Below are positions 1-8,736 of a stretch of 64,000 nt of DNA, piece by piece. Position numbers and translations under genes: made by a program. A model generated the notes under the pieces. That model was not told where the DNA came from. It searched no databases and saw nothing but the letters and a program-made list of their open reading frames with translations. How positions within the stretch are numbered: the stretch's first letter is position 1; each line of letters opens with the position of its first letter. This stretch comes from Streptomyces avidinii (GTDB lineage Bacteria; Actinomycetota; Actinomycetes; Streptomycetales; Streptomycetaceae), in contig NZ_BMVL01000009.1 in the NCBI RefSeq assembly GCF_014650695.1, positions 260,488 through 324,487 on the forward strand. The letters are read 5' to 3'.

Positions 1-2
1 GG

Positions 3-722
3 TTGCTGATCGCCGTACGGGTGCGGGCGGCGCGGTGGCGGGAGTGGTCCTGCCTCGGGGCCGGGCTGGTGGTCGCTGCGCTCGGCGGGTCGGTGATCCC
101 GTTGCTGGCGGGGGCGGCTGCGGTCCCGCTGGTACGGCGGTGGCTGCGGGTACGGGCGCGGGAGCGGGCCCGGGCCGCGCGGGCCGCCGAGGTGGTGGCC
201 CTGTGCGGGGCGGTGGTGGGCGAGCTGCGGGCGGGAGCCCAGCCGGGGCAGGCCCTGACAGCGGCGATGCGGCGCACGGCCGTCGGGCCCGGCGGCCCGG
301 GAGCGGTGGAGACGGGGGTCCTGGCCGCGGCGGCCTTCGGCGGGGACGTGTCCGGTGCGTTGCGCCAGGCGGCGCGGGAGCCCGGTGCGCAGGGGCTGGC
401 CGGGATGGCCGCCTGCTGGCGGGTGTCGGTGGACGGCGGTGCGGGCCTGGCAGCCGGACTGGAGCGGTTGGAGGGAGCGCTGAGGGCCGAGCGGGACCGG
501 CAGGAGTCGATGCGGGCCCAGTTGGCGGGGGCGCGGTCGACGGTGCTGGTGCTGGCCCTGCTGCCGCTGGTGGGTCTGCTGATCGGCACGGGCCTGGGCG
601 CGGATCCGCTGCGGGTGCTGCTGCACACGCCGATGGGTTGGGGGTGTCTGGTGGCGGGCGGCGTGCTGGAGGCGCTGGGACTGCTGTGGTGCCGGCGGAT
701 CGTCCGGACGGGGGAGCGGTGA
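3..722 (+). CDS. TadB-like type II secretion F family protein (5' end possibly cut)
   Basis: Likely inner-membrane platform protein of a Tad/Flp pilus assembly machine, working with TadC and the TadA ATPase. The frame is open from the window edge, so the true start may lie upstream; the TTG at position 3 is only the first possible start seen. A hydrophobic segment near residues 17-40 is followed by an Arg-rich stretch and a soluble amphipathic part (about 60-165), then two hydrophobic helices near 178-195 and 207-228, the usual TadB layout. The stop overlaps the next ATG by one base, indicating translational coupling with the TadC-like gene. Family assignment rests on layout and on the four Tad-type genes that follow; no catalytic motif is expected. 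Confidence 0.75.
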   Translation: MLIAVRVRAARWREWSCLGAGLVVAALGGSVIPLLAGAAAVPLVRRWLRVRARERARAARAAEVVALCGAVVGELRAGAQPGQALTAAMRRTAVGPGGPGAVETGVLAAAAFGGDVSGALRQAAREPGAQGLAGMAACWRVSVDGGAGLAAGLERLEGALRAERDRQESMRAQLAGARSTVLVLALLPLVGLLIGTGLGADPLRVLLHTPMGWGCLVAGGVLEALGLLWCRRIVRTGER

Positions 723-1498
723 TGGCCGGGTGCCTCGTCCACAGGCTGGGGATCGCCGTGTGCCTGGCGGTGGCGGCGCTGTGGACGGTGAGAGCGGTGA
801 CCGCGCGGATCCGGTCGCGGGCGGCCCGGCGCAGGGCCGTGGCCCTGCTGGGGGTGGAACCGGGACTGCGGGGGCCGGTGTTCGGCTCCGCGGTGCGCGG
901 CGCGGTGGCGGTGTGGGCCGGTCCGGCCGGGGCGCTGCTGGCGGGCTGGGTGCTCGTCGGTGGCGTGGCGGGTGTGGCCGTGGGCGGCCTGGCCGCGCTC
1001 GGCGTGCGGCGGTGGCGGTCCAGGGTCGGGCCGCAGGGCGGAGTAGACCTGAAGGAGGCGGAGCGTCAGCTGCCGTTTGCCGCAGATCTGTTGGCCGCGT
1101 GCCTGGCGGCCGGGGCGGGCCCGGTGGAGGCCGCCGAGGTGGTCGGGGAGTCGCTGGGCGGCCCGGTGGGGGAGCGGCTTGCGAGGGCCGGAGCGGAGCT
1201 GCGGCTCGGCGGTGAACCGGGATCCGGGTGGGGGAGGTTGGCGGAGATACCCGGCGCCCGGGCTCTCGCGGAATGCCTGGAGCGGGCGGCCCGGACGGGG
1301 GCGCCCGCGGCGGAGCCGGTCTCCCGGCTCGCGTCCGGCCTGCGGGAGGACCACGCCCGGAGTGCGGGGGCGCGGGCGCAGCGGGCGGCGGTCCTCGTCA
1401 CGGCGCCGGTGGGGCTGTGTTTTCTCCCGGCTTTTCTCGCGATCGGGGTCGCGCCGGTGGTGATCGGTATGGCCTCGGGACTTCTCTCGAACACCTGA
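722..1498 (+). CDS. TadC-like type II secretion F family protein
   Basis: Second membrane platform protein of the Tad pilus locus, 258 aa. The ATG at 722 overlaps the preceding stop. Hydrophobic segments occur at about residues 6-22, 60-95 and at the C terminus (about 220-250). The middle part carries a T2SSF-like helical region beginning near a KEAERQLPFAADLLAACLA stretch, which resembles the conserved start of TadB/TadC domains. It pairs with the upstream TadB-like gene, and the pilin-like genes follow within 50 bases, so all five probably form one operon. The substrate in streptomycetes is not known to me. Confidence 0.75.
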   Translation: MAGCLVHRLGIAVCLAVAALWTVRAVTARIRSRAARRRAVALLGVEPGLRGPVFGSAVRGAVAVWAGPAGALLAGWVLVGGVAGVAVGGLAALGVRRWRSRVGPQGGVDLKEAERQLPFAADLLAACLAAGAGPVEAAEVVGESLGGPVGERLARAGAELRLGGEPGSGWGRLAEIPGARALAECLERAARTGAPAAEPVSRLASGLREDHARSAGARAQRAAVLVTAPVGLCFLPAFLAIGVAPVVIGMASGLLSNT

Positions 1499-1547
1499 AG
1501 TCGCATTGACCACAGACATCAACAGCAGAAATCCACAGGAGGTTGTC

Positions 1548-1745
1548 ATGAGGATCATCTGGTTTCGTGTGCGGAAGGTGCTGAGGGGACGCAGGAGCGA
1601 TGCGGGGATGTCCACCTCGGAATACGCCATGGGCACGATCGCGGCCTGCGCATTCGCTGCCGTCCTCTACAAGGTGGTGACGAGTGAAGTCGTTGCCACG
1701 GCCCTGCAGTCGACCATCGGAAAGGCGCTCGATGTGCCGTTCTGA
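1548..1745 (+). CDS. Flp-type prepilin-like small protein (DUF4244)
   Basis: A 65-aa protein with one membrane helix. The start is the ATG preceded by a full AGGAGG at 1537-1542, rather than an earlier in-frame codon at 1506. After a basic leader (RKVLRGRRSDAG) comes MSTSEYAMG and a hydrophobic helix. This has the Flp pilin cleavage layout: Gly, then Glu at +5 and Tyr at +6. It is therefore probably the major pilin-like subunit, processed by a TadV-type peptidase and moved by TadB/TadC. The gene lies directly between tadC-like and tadE-like genes, and its end overlaps the likely start of the next gene. Confidence 0.8.
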   Translation: MRIIWFRVRKVLRGRRSDAGMSTSEYAMGTIAACAFAAVLYKVVTSEVVATALQSTIGKALDVPF

Positions 1746-2118
1746 GGGTGGGTCAGGGGGTCTCCGTGGAAAGTCGGACCGGGGATATGTGACGGCGGAG
1801 GCCGCCCTCGTGATCCCGGCGCTGGTGCTGTTCGCGGCGCTGCTGGTGTGGGCGCTGACGGCGGCGGCCGCGCAGATCCGGTGCGTGGACGCGGCCCGGG
1901 CCGGTGCCCGGGCGGCGGCCAGGTCGGAACCGGTGGAAGTGGTGGAGGAGGCGGCCCGGGCGGCTGCTCCGGAGGGCGCGCGGGTGGAGCTGGCCCGGGT
2001 GGGCGACCTCTGGCGGGTCCGCGTGGTGGCGCCGGCGCCGGGGCCCGGCGGGCCGCAGGTACGGCTGGGCGCGCAGGCGGTGGCCCTGGCGGAGGACAGC
2101 GTGGGGCCGCCGCCATGA
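1732..2118 (+). CDS. TadE-like pseudopilin
   Basis: A 128-aa protein with a short polar leader, then DRG followed by YVTAEAALVIPALVLF. This is the TadE signature: a hydrophobic N-terminal helix with Glu five residues after the Gly cleavage site. The remainder is a small Ala/Val/Glu-rich domain. The start is taken as the ATG at 1732, which overlaps the end of the prepilin gene; a GTG at 1789 would remove the leader and is less likely. Its stop overlaps the next ATG (ATGA). It is probably a minor pseudopilin of the Tad machine. Confidence 0.75.
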   Translation: MCRSEGGSGGLRGKSDRGYVTAEAALVIPALVLFAALLVWALTAAAAQIRCVDAARAGARAAARSEPVEVVEEAARAAAPEGARVELARVGDLWRVRVVAPAPGPGGPQVRLGAQAVALAEDSVGPPP

Positions 2119-2456
2119 GCCGGGACCGGGGGTCTGCCACGGTCTGGGCGGCACTGGTGGCGACGGTGCTGGCTGCGGTGTTCGGCGGCGTGCTGCTGCT
2201 CGGCCAGGCCGTCGTGGCCCGCCACCGCGCGGCGGCGGCCGCCGACCTGGCGGCGCTCGCGGCGGCGGCAACCTGGGCGCACGGGCCGGGGCCGGCGTGC
2301 GCGGCGGCCCTGCGGGTGGCCCGGGCGCAGGGCGCGGCGCTGGGCGGGTGCCTGCTCCGGGGAGAGGTCGCCGAGGTCACCGCACGGGTCGCGGCGGGCC
2401 CCTTCACCCCGGCGATCCGGGCCCGGGCGGGCCCGCCCGGCCCGCGTCCGGGCTGA
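2115..2456 (+). CDS. TadE/TadG-like secreted helicase-adjacent pseudopilin (Rv3654c-like)
   Basis: A 113-aa protein starting SRDRGSATVWAALVATVLAA, with a class III-like cleavage site after Gly and one N-terminal helix, then an Ala-rich region and a disordered Pro/Gly/Arg tail. It overlaps the TadE-like gene by four bases. This arrangement matches the last small gene of actinobacterial Tad loci (Rv3654c-like in mycobacteria). Position +5 is Trp instead of Glu, which may mean it is cleaved poorly or by another enzyme. A helicase gene converges on it from the other strand. Confidence 0.65.
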   Translation: MSRDRGSATVWAALVATVLAAVFGGVLLLGQAVVARHRAAAAADLAALAAAATWAHGPGPACAAALRVARAQGAALGGCLLRGEVAEVTARVAAGPFTPAIRARAGPPGPRPG

Positions 2457-2525
2457 GACCGGAGGCGCGGGCCGCGGACCGAGGACCGCCGGCAGGGCTG
2501 CGTCAGGCTCCACCGGCTTCCGCCC

Positions 2526-2546
2526 CCACCGGTTTTCCCCCGGTGG
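2526..2546. terminator. Possible bidirectional terminator between Tad locus and helicase
   Basis: CCACCGG and CCGGTGG form a 7-bp perfect stem around TTTTCCC. It lies 70 bases after the last Tad gene and just past the 3' end of the convergent helicase gene. The stem is short and there is no clear U-tract. Confidence 0.35.
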
Positions 2547-2552
2547 ATTCCG

Positions 2553-5024
2553 TCAGGCCTCGGCGGCCGGGGCCGGCGGGGATTCGGAGAGGAGGCGGGT
2601 CAGGAGGCGGATGGCGCCGCGCTTGTGGAGGGGCTCGTTGCCGTTGCCGCACTTGGGGGACTGGATGCAGGAAGGGCAACCGGACTCGCACTCGCAGGCG
2701 GCGATCGCGTCCCGGGTGGCCGTCAGCCAGGCGCGGGCCGTGCGGAAGGCGCGCTCTGCGAAGCCGGCGCCGCCGGGGTGGCCGTCGTAGACGAAGACCG
2801 TGGGGAGGAGGGTGTCGGGATGCAGCGGCACCGAGACGCCGCCGATGTCCCAGCGGTCGCAGGTGGCGAAGAGCGGGAGCATGCCGATGGAGGCGTGTTC
2901 GGCGGCGTGCAGCGCGCCGCCGAGGATCTCCGGATTGATCCGGGCCTCGTCGAGCTGGTCCTCGGTCACGGTCCACCACACGGCCCGGGTGCGCAGGGTG
3001 CGGGGCGGCAGGTCGAGCTTGGCCTCGCCCAGCACCTCGCCGGTGATCAGCTTGCGGCGCAGGTAGGAGACGACCTGGTTGGTGACCTCGACGGAGCCGA
3101 AGCAGAGCCGGGCCGAGCCCCACGGGATCTGGGTCTCGGTCTCCAGGATGGAAATGGAGGTGGTGTCACGGGCCGTGGTGGAGAAGGGCGGGTCGGCTTG
3201 CTCCACGAGGGCCACGGAGTCCTCCAGGTCCAGGTGCTTCACGAGGTACGTGCGGCCCTGGTGGAGGTGGACGGCCCCCTCGTGGACGGCGGTGTGGGCC
3301 GCCGACTCGTCGACCGTGCCCAGCAGCCGGCCGGTCGTGGCCTCGACGATCTGCACCGGGCGGCCGCCGCCGCCCCGGATGTCGGTCAGGTCCGAGGCCC
3401 GTTCCCGGCGGGTCCAGTGCCAGGCGGTCGCCCGGCGGCGCAGCAGCTTCGCTGCTTCGAGCTGGGGAAGGAGCTCCTTGGTCGCCGGGCCGAAGAGGTC
3501 CAGGTCCGCGTCGGTCAGCGGTAGCTCGGCCGCCGCCGCGCACAGGTGGGGGGCGAGGACGTACGGGTTGTCGGGGTCCAGGACGGTGGCTTCCACCGGT
3601 TGGCGGAACAGCGCCTCCGGGTGGTGGACGAGGTAGGTGTCCAGCGGGTCGTCGCGGGCGATCAGCACGGCCAGGGCGCCCTGGCCCGAGCGCCCGGCGC
3701 GGCCGGCCTGCTGCCACAGGGAGGCCCTGGTGCCCGGATAGCCGGTGATCAGGACGGCGTCCAGGCCCGAGACGTCCACGCCCAGCTCCAGGGCCGTCGT
3801 GGCAGCCAGCCCGAGCAGCTCCCCGGAGTGCAGGGCCCACTCCAGGGCCCGGCGCTCCTCGGGGAGGTAGCCGCCCCGGTAGGCGGCAACCCGGCGGGGC
3901 AGCGACCGGTCGACCGACGCGAGCCGTTCCTGGGTGATGACGGAGATCAGTTCGGCGCCGCGCCGGGAGCGGACGAAGGCGACCGTACGGACCCCCTGGA
4001 CGACCAGGTCGGTCAGCAGGTCGGCCGTCTCCGCGGTGGCCGTACGGCGTACGGGAGCGCCCTTCTCGCCCCGCAGCTCGGTGAGTAGCGGCGGCTCCCA
4101 CAGGGCGAAGACCAGCTCGCCGCGCGGTGAGGCGTCGTCGGTGATCTCGATCACCCGTACGCCGGTCAGCCGGGACGCGGCCGCCGCCGGGTCGCTCGCG
4201 GTGGCGGAGGCCAGCAGGAAGACCGGGTCCGCGCCGTAGCGGGCGCACAGCCGCCGCAGCCGGCGCAGGACCTGCGCCACGTGGGAGCCGAAGACCCCGC
4301 GGTAGGTGTGGCACTCGTCGATCACGACGTAGCGCAGCGCCCGCAGGAAGGAGGACCAGCGCGGGTGGGCCGGGAGGATCCCGCGGTGCAGCATGTCGGG
4401 GTTGGTGAGGACGTAGTTCGCGTACTGGCGGACCCACTCGCGTTCCTCGACGGGCGTGTCCCCGTCGTAGACGGCGGGGCGTACGGCGTTGCCCAGCGGA
4501 GCGGCCAGTTCCCGTACGGCGCGCCGCTGGTCGGCCGCCAGGGCCTTGGTGGGGGCCAGGTACAGGGCGGTCGCCCCCCGGCCGTTCGGGGCCTCGGCGC
4601 CGTCCGCCAGGGCGGACAGCACGGGCGCGAGGTAGGCCAGGGACTTGCCCGAGGCGGTGCCGGTGGCCACGACCACGGACGTTCCGTCGAGGGCGAGCTC
4701 GGCCGCCGCGGCCTGGTGTTCCCACGGATGGTCGATTCCGGCCGATCGGATCGCGGCTACGACGTCCGTTCGGATGCGGTCGGGCCAGACTGCATGACGA
4801 CCCGCCCGAGGGGGCAAGTGCTCCGTATGGGTGATGCGCGCAGCACGGGAAGGCCCCCGTGACAGACGGTCCAGGACCGTGTCGGGGGTGGGTCGAGGGT
4901 CCGCGGGCGCCGTGGGCCGTCCGGGACCGTGAGTGTCGGCCATCGGAACCGAGTGTGTCACCGGCGTGCGGGACAATGGTCCGAAGGCGTCGTGCGCGCC
5001 TGCCGGTAAGTGATTGAATGCCAT
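2553..5024 (-). CDS. DEAD/DEAH-box helicase with DUF1998 zinc-binding domain
   Basis: An ATP-dependent superfamily 2 helicase of 823 aa, similar in layout to the YprA/MrfA DNA-repair helicases. Walker A (ATGTASGKS) is near residues 120-128, motif II reads DECH at about 236-239, motif III SAT follows, and motif VI is QQAGRAGRSG. The C-terminal DUF1998-type region contains a Cys cluster (CECESGCPSC, then KCGNGN) that should bind zinc or an Fe-S cluster. The start is the ATG opening MAFNHLPAG; a longer form would run into the bldG promoter and an internal Met at residue 29 is also possible. It diverges from bldG. The role in repair is inferred from the family. Confidence 0.85.
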   Translation of the reverse strand: MAFNHLPAGAHDAFGPLSRTPVTHSVPMADTHGPGRPTAPADPRPTPDTVLDRLSRGPSRAARITHTEHLPPRAGRHAVWPDRIRTDVVAAIRSAGIDHPWEHQAAAAELALDGTSVVVATGTASGKSLAYLAPVLSALADGAEAPNGRGATALYLAPTKALAADQRRAVRELAAPLGNAVRPAVYDGDTPVEEREWVRQYANYVLTNPDMLHRGILPAHPRWSSFLRALRYVVIDECHTYRGVFGSHVAQVLRRLRRLCARYGADPVFLLASATASDPAAAASRLTGVRVIEITDDASPRGELVFALWEPPLLTELRGEKGAPVRRTATAETADLLTDLVVQGVRTVAFVRSRRGAELISVITQERLASVDRSLPRRVAAYRGGYLPEERRALEWALHSGELLGLAATTALELGVDVSGLDAVLITGYPGTRASLWQQAGRAGRSGQGALAVLIARDDPLDTYLVHHPEALFRQPVEATVLDPDNPYVLAPHLCAAAAELPLTDADLDLFGPATKELLPQLEAAKLLRRRATAWHWTRRERASDLTDIRGGGGRPVQIVEATTGRLLGTVDESAAHTAVHEGAVHLHQGRTYLVKHLDLEDSVALVEQADPPFSTTARDTTSISILETETQIPWGSARLCFGSVEVTNQVVSYLRRKLITGEVLGEAKLDLPPRTLRTRAVWWTVTEDQLDEARINPEILGGALHAAEHASIGMLPLFATCDRWDIGGVSVPLHPDTLLPTVFVYDGHPGGAGFAERAFRTARAWLTATRDAIAACECESGCPSCIQSPKCGNGNEPLHKRGAIRLLTRLLSESPPAPAAEA

Positions 5025-5094
5025 CGCGGCAGCCAATCCCTCGCCTACCTTCGGGTGAGGGGGCGTCGCTCGATAGCAAGGTGCTGGAGGATCC

Positions 5095-5436
5095 GTGGAC
5101 CTGTCCCTGTCGACTCGCACTGTCGGCGACCGTACGGTCGTGGAGGTCGGTGGCGAGATTGATGTGTATACCGCGCCCAAGCTGCGCGAGCAGTTGGTCG
5201 AGTTGGTGAACGACGGCAGCTACCACTTGGTTGTCGACATGGAGCGAGTGGACTTCCTCGACTCCACCGGCCTCGGTGTGCTTGTGGGAGGCCTCAAGCG
5301 CGTCCGTGCGCACGAGGGCTCGCTCCGTCTGGTGTGCAACCAGGAGCGCATCCTGAAGATCTTCCGCATCACCGGTCTGACCAAGGTGTTTCCGATCCAC
5401 ACCACTGTGGAAGACGCCGTCAACGCCACTGACTGA
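5095..5436 (+). CDS. bldG: Anti-sigma factor antagonist BldG
   Basis: STAS-domain anti-anti-sigma factor of 113 aa, needed in Streptomyces for aerial growth and antibiotic production. The GTG start follows a GGAGG at 5087-5091. The sequence is nearly the BldG that I recall from S. coelicolor, including the phosphorylation site in DFLDSTGLG (Ser57). In the known system the unphosphorylated form binds anti-sigma factors and releases sigma factors such as SigH. The downstream RsbW-like ATPase gene is the conserved partner. The gap of about 120 bases still allows co-transcription. Confidence 0.95.
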   Translation: MDLSLSTRTVGDRTVVEVGGEIDVYTAPKLREQLVELVNDGSYHLVVDMERVDFLDSTGLGVLVGGLKRVRAHEGSLRLVCNQERILKIFRITGLTKVFPIHTTVEDAVNATD

Positions 5437-5558
5437 CGGCTCCGAGCGGCTCCCCGCGGCCTTCGGGCGGCAGGGCGCCGACAAGGAGAGCGGGGGTACC
5501 GGGCCATGGTTGGCCCGGGCCCCTGTCAAGGCACGCCCGTAGTCCGAGGGGGACGCGC

Positions 5559-5999
5559 ATGGCCACCGTTGAACTGCGCTTCAGCGCCCAGCCCGAACAC
5601 GTCCGGACGGCCCGCCTGGTAGCGGCTGCCGTGGCGCGCCGGGTCGGTGTGGAGGAAGCCGTCCTCGACGAGGTCCGCCTCGCCGTGGGCGAGGCCTGTT
5701 CGCGTGCCGTCGGACTCCATCGGCTCAACGGGCTGACCGGGCCCGTCCGGGTCGTGCTGACCGAGGACGAGAAGGTGTTCTCCATCGAGGTCGGCGACGA
5801 GGTCCCCGGCCCGTCCGGAGGCGGGTCCGACGCCGTGTCCGGCATGACCGCCGTCCTGGAGTCCGACGGTGAGGCGGAGGACGAGATGGGGCTCGCAGTG
5901 ATCACCGGGCTCGTCGACGACGTCGAGGTGACCAGTGGGGAATCGGGCGGAACCATCCGGATGAGCTGGCCCGTCGCCGGTGTCTCCGAGCTGCACTGA
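5559..5999 (+). CDS. RsbW-like anti-sigma factor ATPase (BldG partner)
   Basis: A 146-aa HATPase-type protein preceded by a strong GAGGGGG ribosome site. The N box is visible in DEVRLAVGEACSRAV, where the usual Asn is replaced by Ser or Arg, and a VGDEVPGPSG stretch stands near the G1 box. It is expected to bind ATP, phosphorylate or bind BldG, and hold a sigma factor. The position directly after bldG is conserved in Streptomyces. The degenerate N box could mean weak kinase activity, so partner binding may be its main function. A strong terminator follows at 6061. Confidence 0.85.
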   Translation: MATVELRFSAQPEHVRTARLVAAAVARRVGVEEAVLDEVRLAVGEACSRAVGLHRLNGLTGPVRVVLTEDEKVFSIEVGDEVPGPSGGGSDAVSGMTAVLESDGEAEDEMGLAVITGLVDDVEVTSGESGGTIRMSWPVAGVSELH

Positions 6000-6060
6000 G
6001 GTCCGCCGCGATCCACGCGATCCACCGCGCGCGAATCCCTCGTATCTTCCGATCTTTATC

Positions 6061-6087
6061 AAGGCCCTGCTGAGCAGGGCCTTTTTC
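6061..6087 (+). terminator. Intrinsic terminator after the bldG pair
   Basis: AAGGCCCTGC, loop TGA, GCAGGGCCTT form a perfect 10-bp hairpin followed by a T-run (TTT then CATTT). It lies 60 bases after the anti-sigma gene and ends the bldG transcript. Confidence 0.9.
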
Positions 6088-6126
6088 ATTTCCCTAGATC
6101 GATGACGAGGCGTCAATGCCTTTGTC

Positions 6127-6151
6127 CCATTACCACTTTCGGGGGTAATGG
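6127..6151. promoter_or_regulatory. Dyad upstream of hppA, possible operator
   Basis: CCATTACC (6127-6134) and GGTAATGG (6144-6151) are a perfect 8-bp inverted repeat with a 9-bp spacer, in a locally AT-richer stretch. It lies 124 bases upstream of hppA and after the bldG terminator. A TACAAT hexamer at 6231-6236 could be the -10 box of hppA, with no convincing -35. The regulator is unknown. Confidence 0.4.
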
Positions 6152-6274
6152 AGTGACGCGATCTATTGCTGAGGAGCAGGAGCACGCCAATTACGTTTCC
6201 TGCGCACTGTTTTGATCGGGTCGCGCTCCCTACAATCCGTCCACATCTTGAGCTCATCACGTCAAGGAGGACGA

Positions 6275-8677
6275 ATGACGGGGCTCTTCACCCCCATTGC
6301 GCCGGGTCGCACCACAGATCTGGCATCCGCAGTACTCACTGATGACAATCGGCTCATCGTGATCGTCATTGCGGCCGTGGCACTCGCCGCACTCGTCGTC
6401 GCGCAGATCCTGGTCCGCCAGGTACTCGCCGCAGACGAGGGAACCGACAGCATGAAGAAGATCGCAGCAGCCGTCCAGGAAGGCGCCAACGCCTATCTCG
6501 GCCGGCAGTTGCGCACCCTCGGCGTCTTCGCCGTCGTGGTCTTCTTCCTGCTCTTCCTGCTCCCCGCCGACGACTGGTCCCAGCGGAGCGGGCGGTCCGC
6601 CTTCTTCCTCGTGGGCGCCATCTTCTCGGCCGCCACCGGCTACATCGGCATGCGTCTGGCGGTCCGCGCCAACGTGCGCGTCGCCGCCGCCGCACGCGAG
6701 GCCACCCCGGCCGAGGGGGAGCCCGCCAAGGACCTGACCGAGGTCTCCCACAAGGCGATGAAGATCGCCTTCCGCACGGGTGGCGTCGTCGGCATGTTCA
6801 CCGTCGGTCTCGGCCTGTTCGGCGCCTCCTGCGTCGTGCTGGTCTACGCCGCCGACGCCCCCAAGGTCCTGGAGGGCTTCGGCCTCGGGGCCGCCCTGAT
6901 CGCGATGTTCATGCGCGTGGGCGGCGGAATCTTCACCAAGGCCGCCGACGTCGGCGCCGACCTGGTCGGCAAGGTCGAGCAGGGCATTCCGGAGGACGAC
7001 CCGCGCAATGCCGCGACCATCGCCGACAACGTGGGCGACAACGTCGGAGACTGCGCCGGAATGGCGGCCGACCTCTTCGAGTCCTACGCCGTCACCCTCG
7101 TGGCCGCGCTCATCCTCGGCAAGGCCGCCTTCGGCGACCTGGGCCTCGCCTTCCCGCTGATCGTCCCCGCGATCGGCGTCATCACCGCGATGATCGGCAT
7201 CTTCGCGGTCTCCCCGCGGCGCTCCGACCGCAGCGGCATGACCGCCATCAACCGCGGCTTCTTCATCTCGGCCGTGATCTCCCTGGTGCTGGTCGCGATC
7301 GCCGTCTACGCCTACCTGCCGGCCACCTACAAGGAGCTGGTCGGCGTCGAGAACCCGGCGATCACCAACCACTCCGGTGACCCGCGCGTCCTGGCCGTCG
7401 TCGCCGTCGCCATCGGCATCGTGCTCGCGGCCCTGATCCAGCAGCTGACCGGCTACTTCACGGAGACCAACCGGCGCCCCGTCCGGGACATCGGCAAGTC
7501 CTCCCTGACCGGCGCGGCCACCGTCGTCCTCGCCGGCATCTCCGTCGGTCTGGAGTCCGCCGTCTACACGGCGCTGCTCATCGGCCTCGGCGTCTACGGG
7601 GCGTTCCTGCTCGGCGGTACGTCGATCCTGCTCGCGCTCTTCGCGGTGGCCCTGGCCGGCACCGGCCTGCTCACCACCGTCGGCGTCATCGTCGCCATGG
7701 ACACCTTCGGGCCCGTCTCCGACAACGCCCAGGGCATCGCCGAGATGTCCGGCGACGTCGAGGGCGCCGGTGCGCAGGTCCTGACCGACCTCGACGCCGT
7801 GGGCAACACCACCAAGGCCATCACCAAGGGCATCGCCATCGCCACGGCCGTGCTCGCCGCGGCGGCGCTCTTCGGCTCGTACAACGACGCGATCGCCACC
7901 GCGGTCAGGGAAGTCGGTGCCAAGGCCGGGGAGATGAACCTCAGCCTCGACATCGCACAGCCCAACAACCTCGTCGGGCTGATCCTGGGCGCGGCGGTCG
8001 TGTTCCTGTTCTCCGGCCTCGCCATCAACGCCGTCTCCCGCTCCGCGGGCGCCGTCGTCTACGAGGTGCGCCGCCAGTTCCGCGAGCACCCCGGGATCAT
8101 GGACTACACCGAGAAGCCCGAGTACGGGCGCGTCGTCGACATCTGCACCAAGGACGCGCTGCGCGAGCTCGCCACGCCCGGTCTGCTCGCCGTGCTCACC
8201 CCCATCGCCGTCGGCTTCTCCCTCGGTGTGGGCGCCCTCGGCTCCTTCCTCGCCGGAGCCATCGGCACGGGCACCCTGATGGCGGTCTTCCTCGCCAACT
8301 CCGGCGGCGCGTGGGACAACGCGAAGAAGCTCGTCGAGGACGGTCACCACGGCGGCAAGGGCAGCGAGGCCCACGCCGCGGTCGTCATCGGCGACACGGT
8401 CGGCGACCCGTTCAAGGACACCGCCGGTCCCGCGATCAACCCGCTGCTCAAGGTCATGAACCTGGTGGCGCTGCTGATCGCTCCCGCCGTCGTGCAGTTC
8501 AGCTACGGCACGGACAGCAGCCCGACGGTGCGGGCGATCGTCGCGGTCCTCGCGATCGGCGTGATCGTCGCCGCGGTGTACATCTCCAAGCGCCGCGGCA
8601 TCGCCGTCGGCGACGAGACCGAAGGCGGAGCCGCCGAGCGGGTGGCTCAGTCGGCCGACCCCGCGACGGTCTCCTGA
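6275..8677 (+). CDS. hppA: Membrane-bound H+-translocating pyrophosphatase
   Basis: An 800-aa integral membrane pump that couples pyrophosphate hydrolysis to proton export. AAGGAGG at 6264-6270 fixes the ATG start. About 16 hydrophobic segments are seen. The substrate-site motif DVGADLVGKVE follows GGGIFTKAA, and DNVGDNVGDCAGMAADLFESY and the C-terminal GDTVGDPFKDTAGPAINPLLK are present. The GNTTKAITKG segment has Lys where K+-dependent enzymes have Ala, so this should be the K+-independent, proton-pumping class. A 17-bp hairpin follows. Confidence 0.95.
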   Translation: MTGLFTPIAPGRTTDLASAVLTDDNRLIVIVIAAVALAALVVAQILVRQVLAADEGTDSMKKIAAAVQEGANAYLGRQLRTLGVFAVVVFFLLFLLPADDWSQRSGRSAFFLVGAIFSAATGYIGMRLAVRANVRVAAAAREATPAEGEPAKDLTEVSHKAMKIAFRTGGVVGMFTVGLGLFGASCVVLVYAADAPKVLEGFGLGAALIAMFMRVGGGIFTKAADVGADLVGKVEQGIPEDDPRNAATIADNVGDNVGDCAGMAADLFESYAVTLVAALILGKAAFGDLGLAFPLIVPAIGVITAMIGIFAVSPRRSDRSGMTAINRGFFISAVISLVLVAIAVYAYLPATYKELVGVENPAITNHSGDPRVLAVVAVAIGIVLAALIQQLTGYFTETNRRPVRDIGKSSLTGAATVVLAGISVGLESAVYTALLIGLGVYGAFLLGGTSILLALFAVALAGTGLLTTVGVIVAMDTFGPVSDNAQGIAEMSGDVEGAGAQVLTDLDAVGNTTKAITKGIAIATAVLAAAALFGSYNDAIATAVREVGAKAGEMNLSLDIAQPNNLVGLILGAAVVFLFSGLAINAVSRSAGAVVYEVRRQFREHPGIMDYTEKPEYGRVVDICTKDALRELATPGLLAVLTPIAVGFSLGVGALGSFLAGAIGTGTLMAVFLANSGGAWDNAKKLVEDGHHGGKGSEAHAAVVIGDTVGDPFKDTAGPAINPLLKVMNLVALLIAPAVVQFSYGTDSSPTVRAIVAVLAIGVIVAAVYISKRRGIAVGDETEGGAAERVAQSADPATVS

Positions 8678-8736
8678 CCCGAGGTTCGGCCAGCGGGCCG
8701 GGCAGGGCCGGGCAGGGCCGGCCGGTACGCCCGAAC

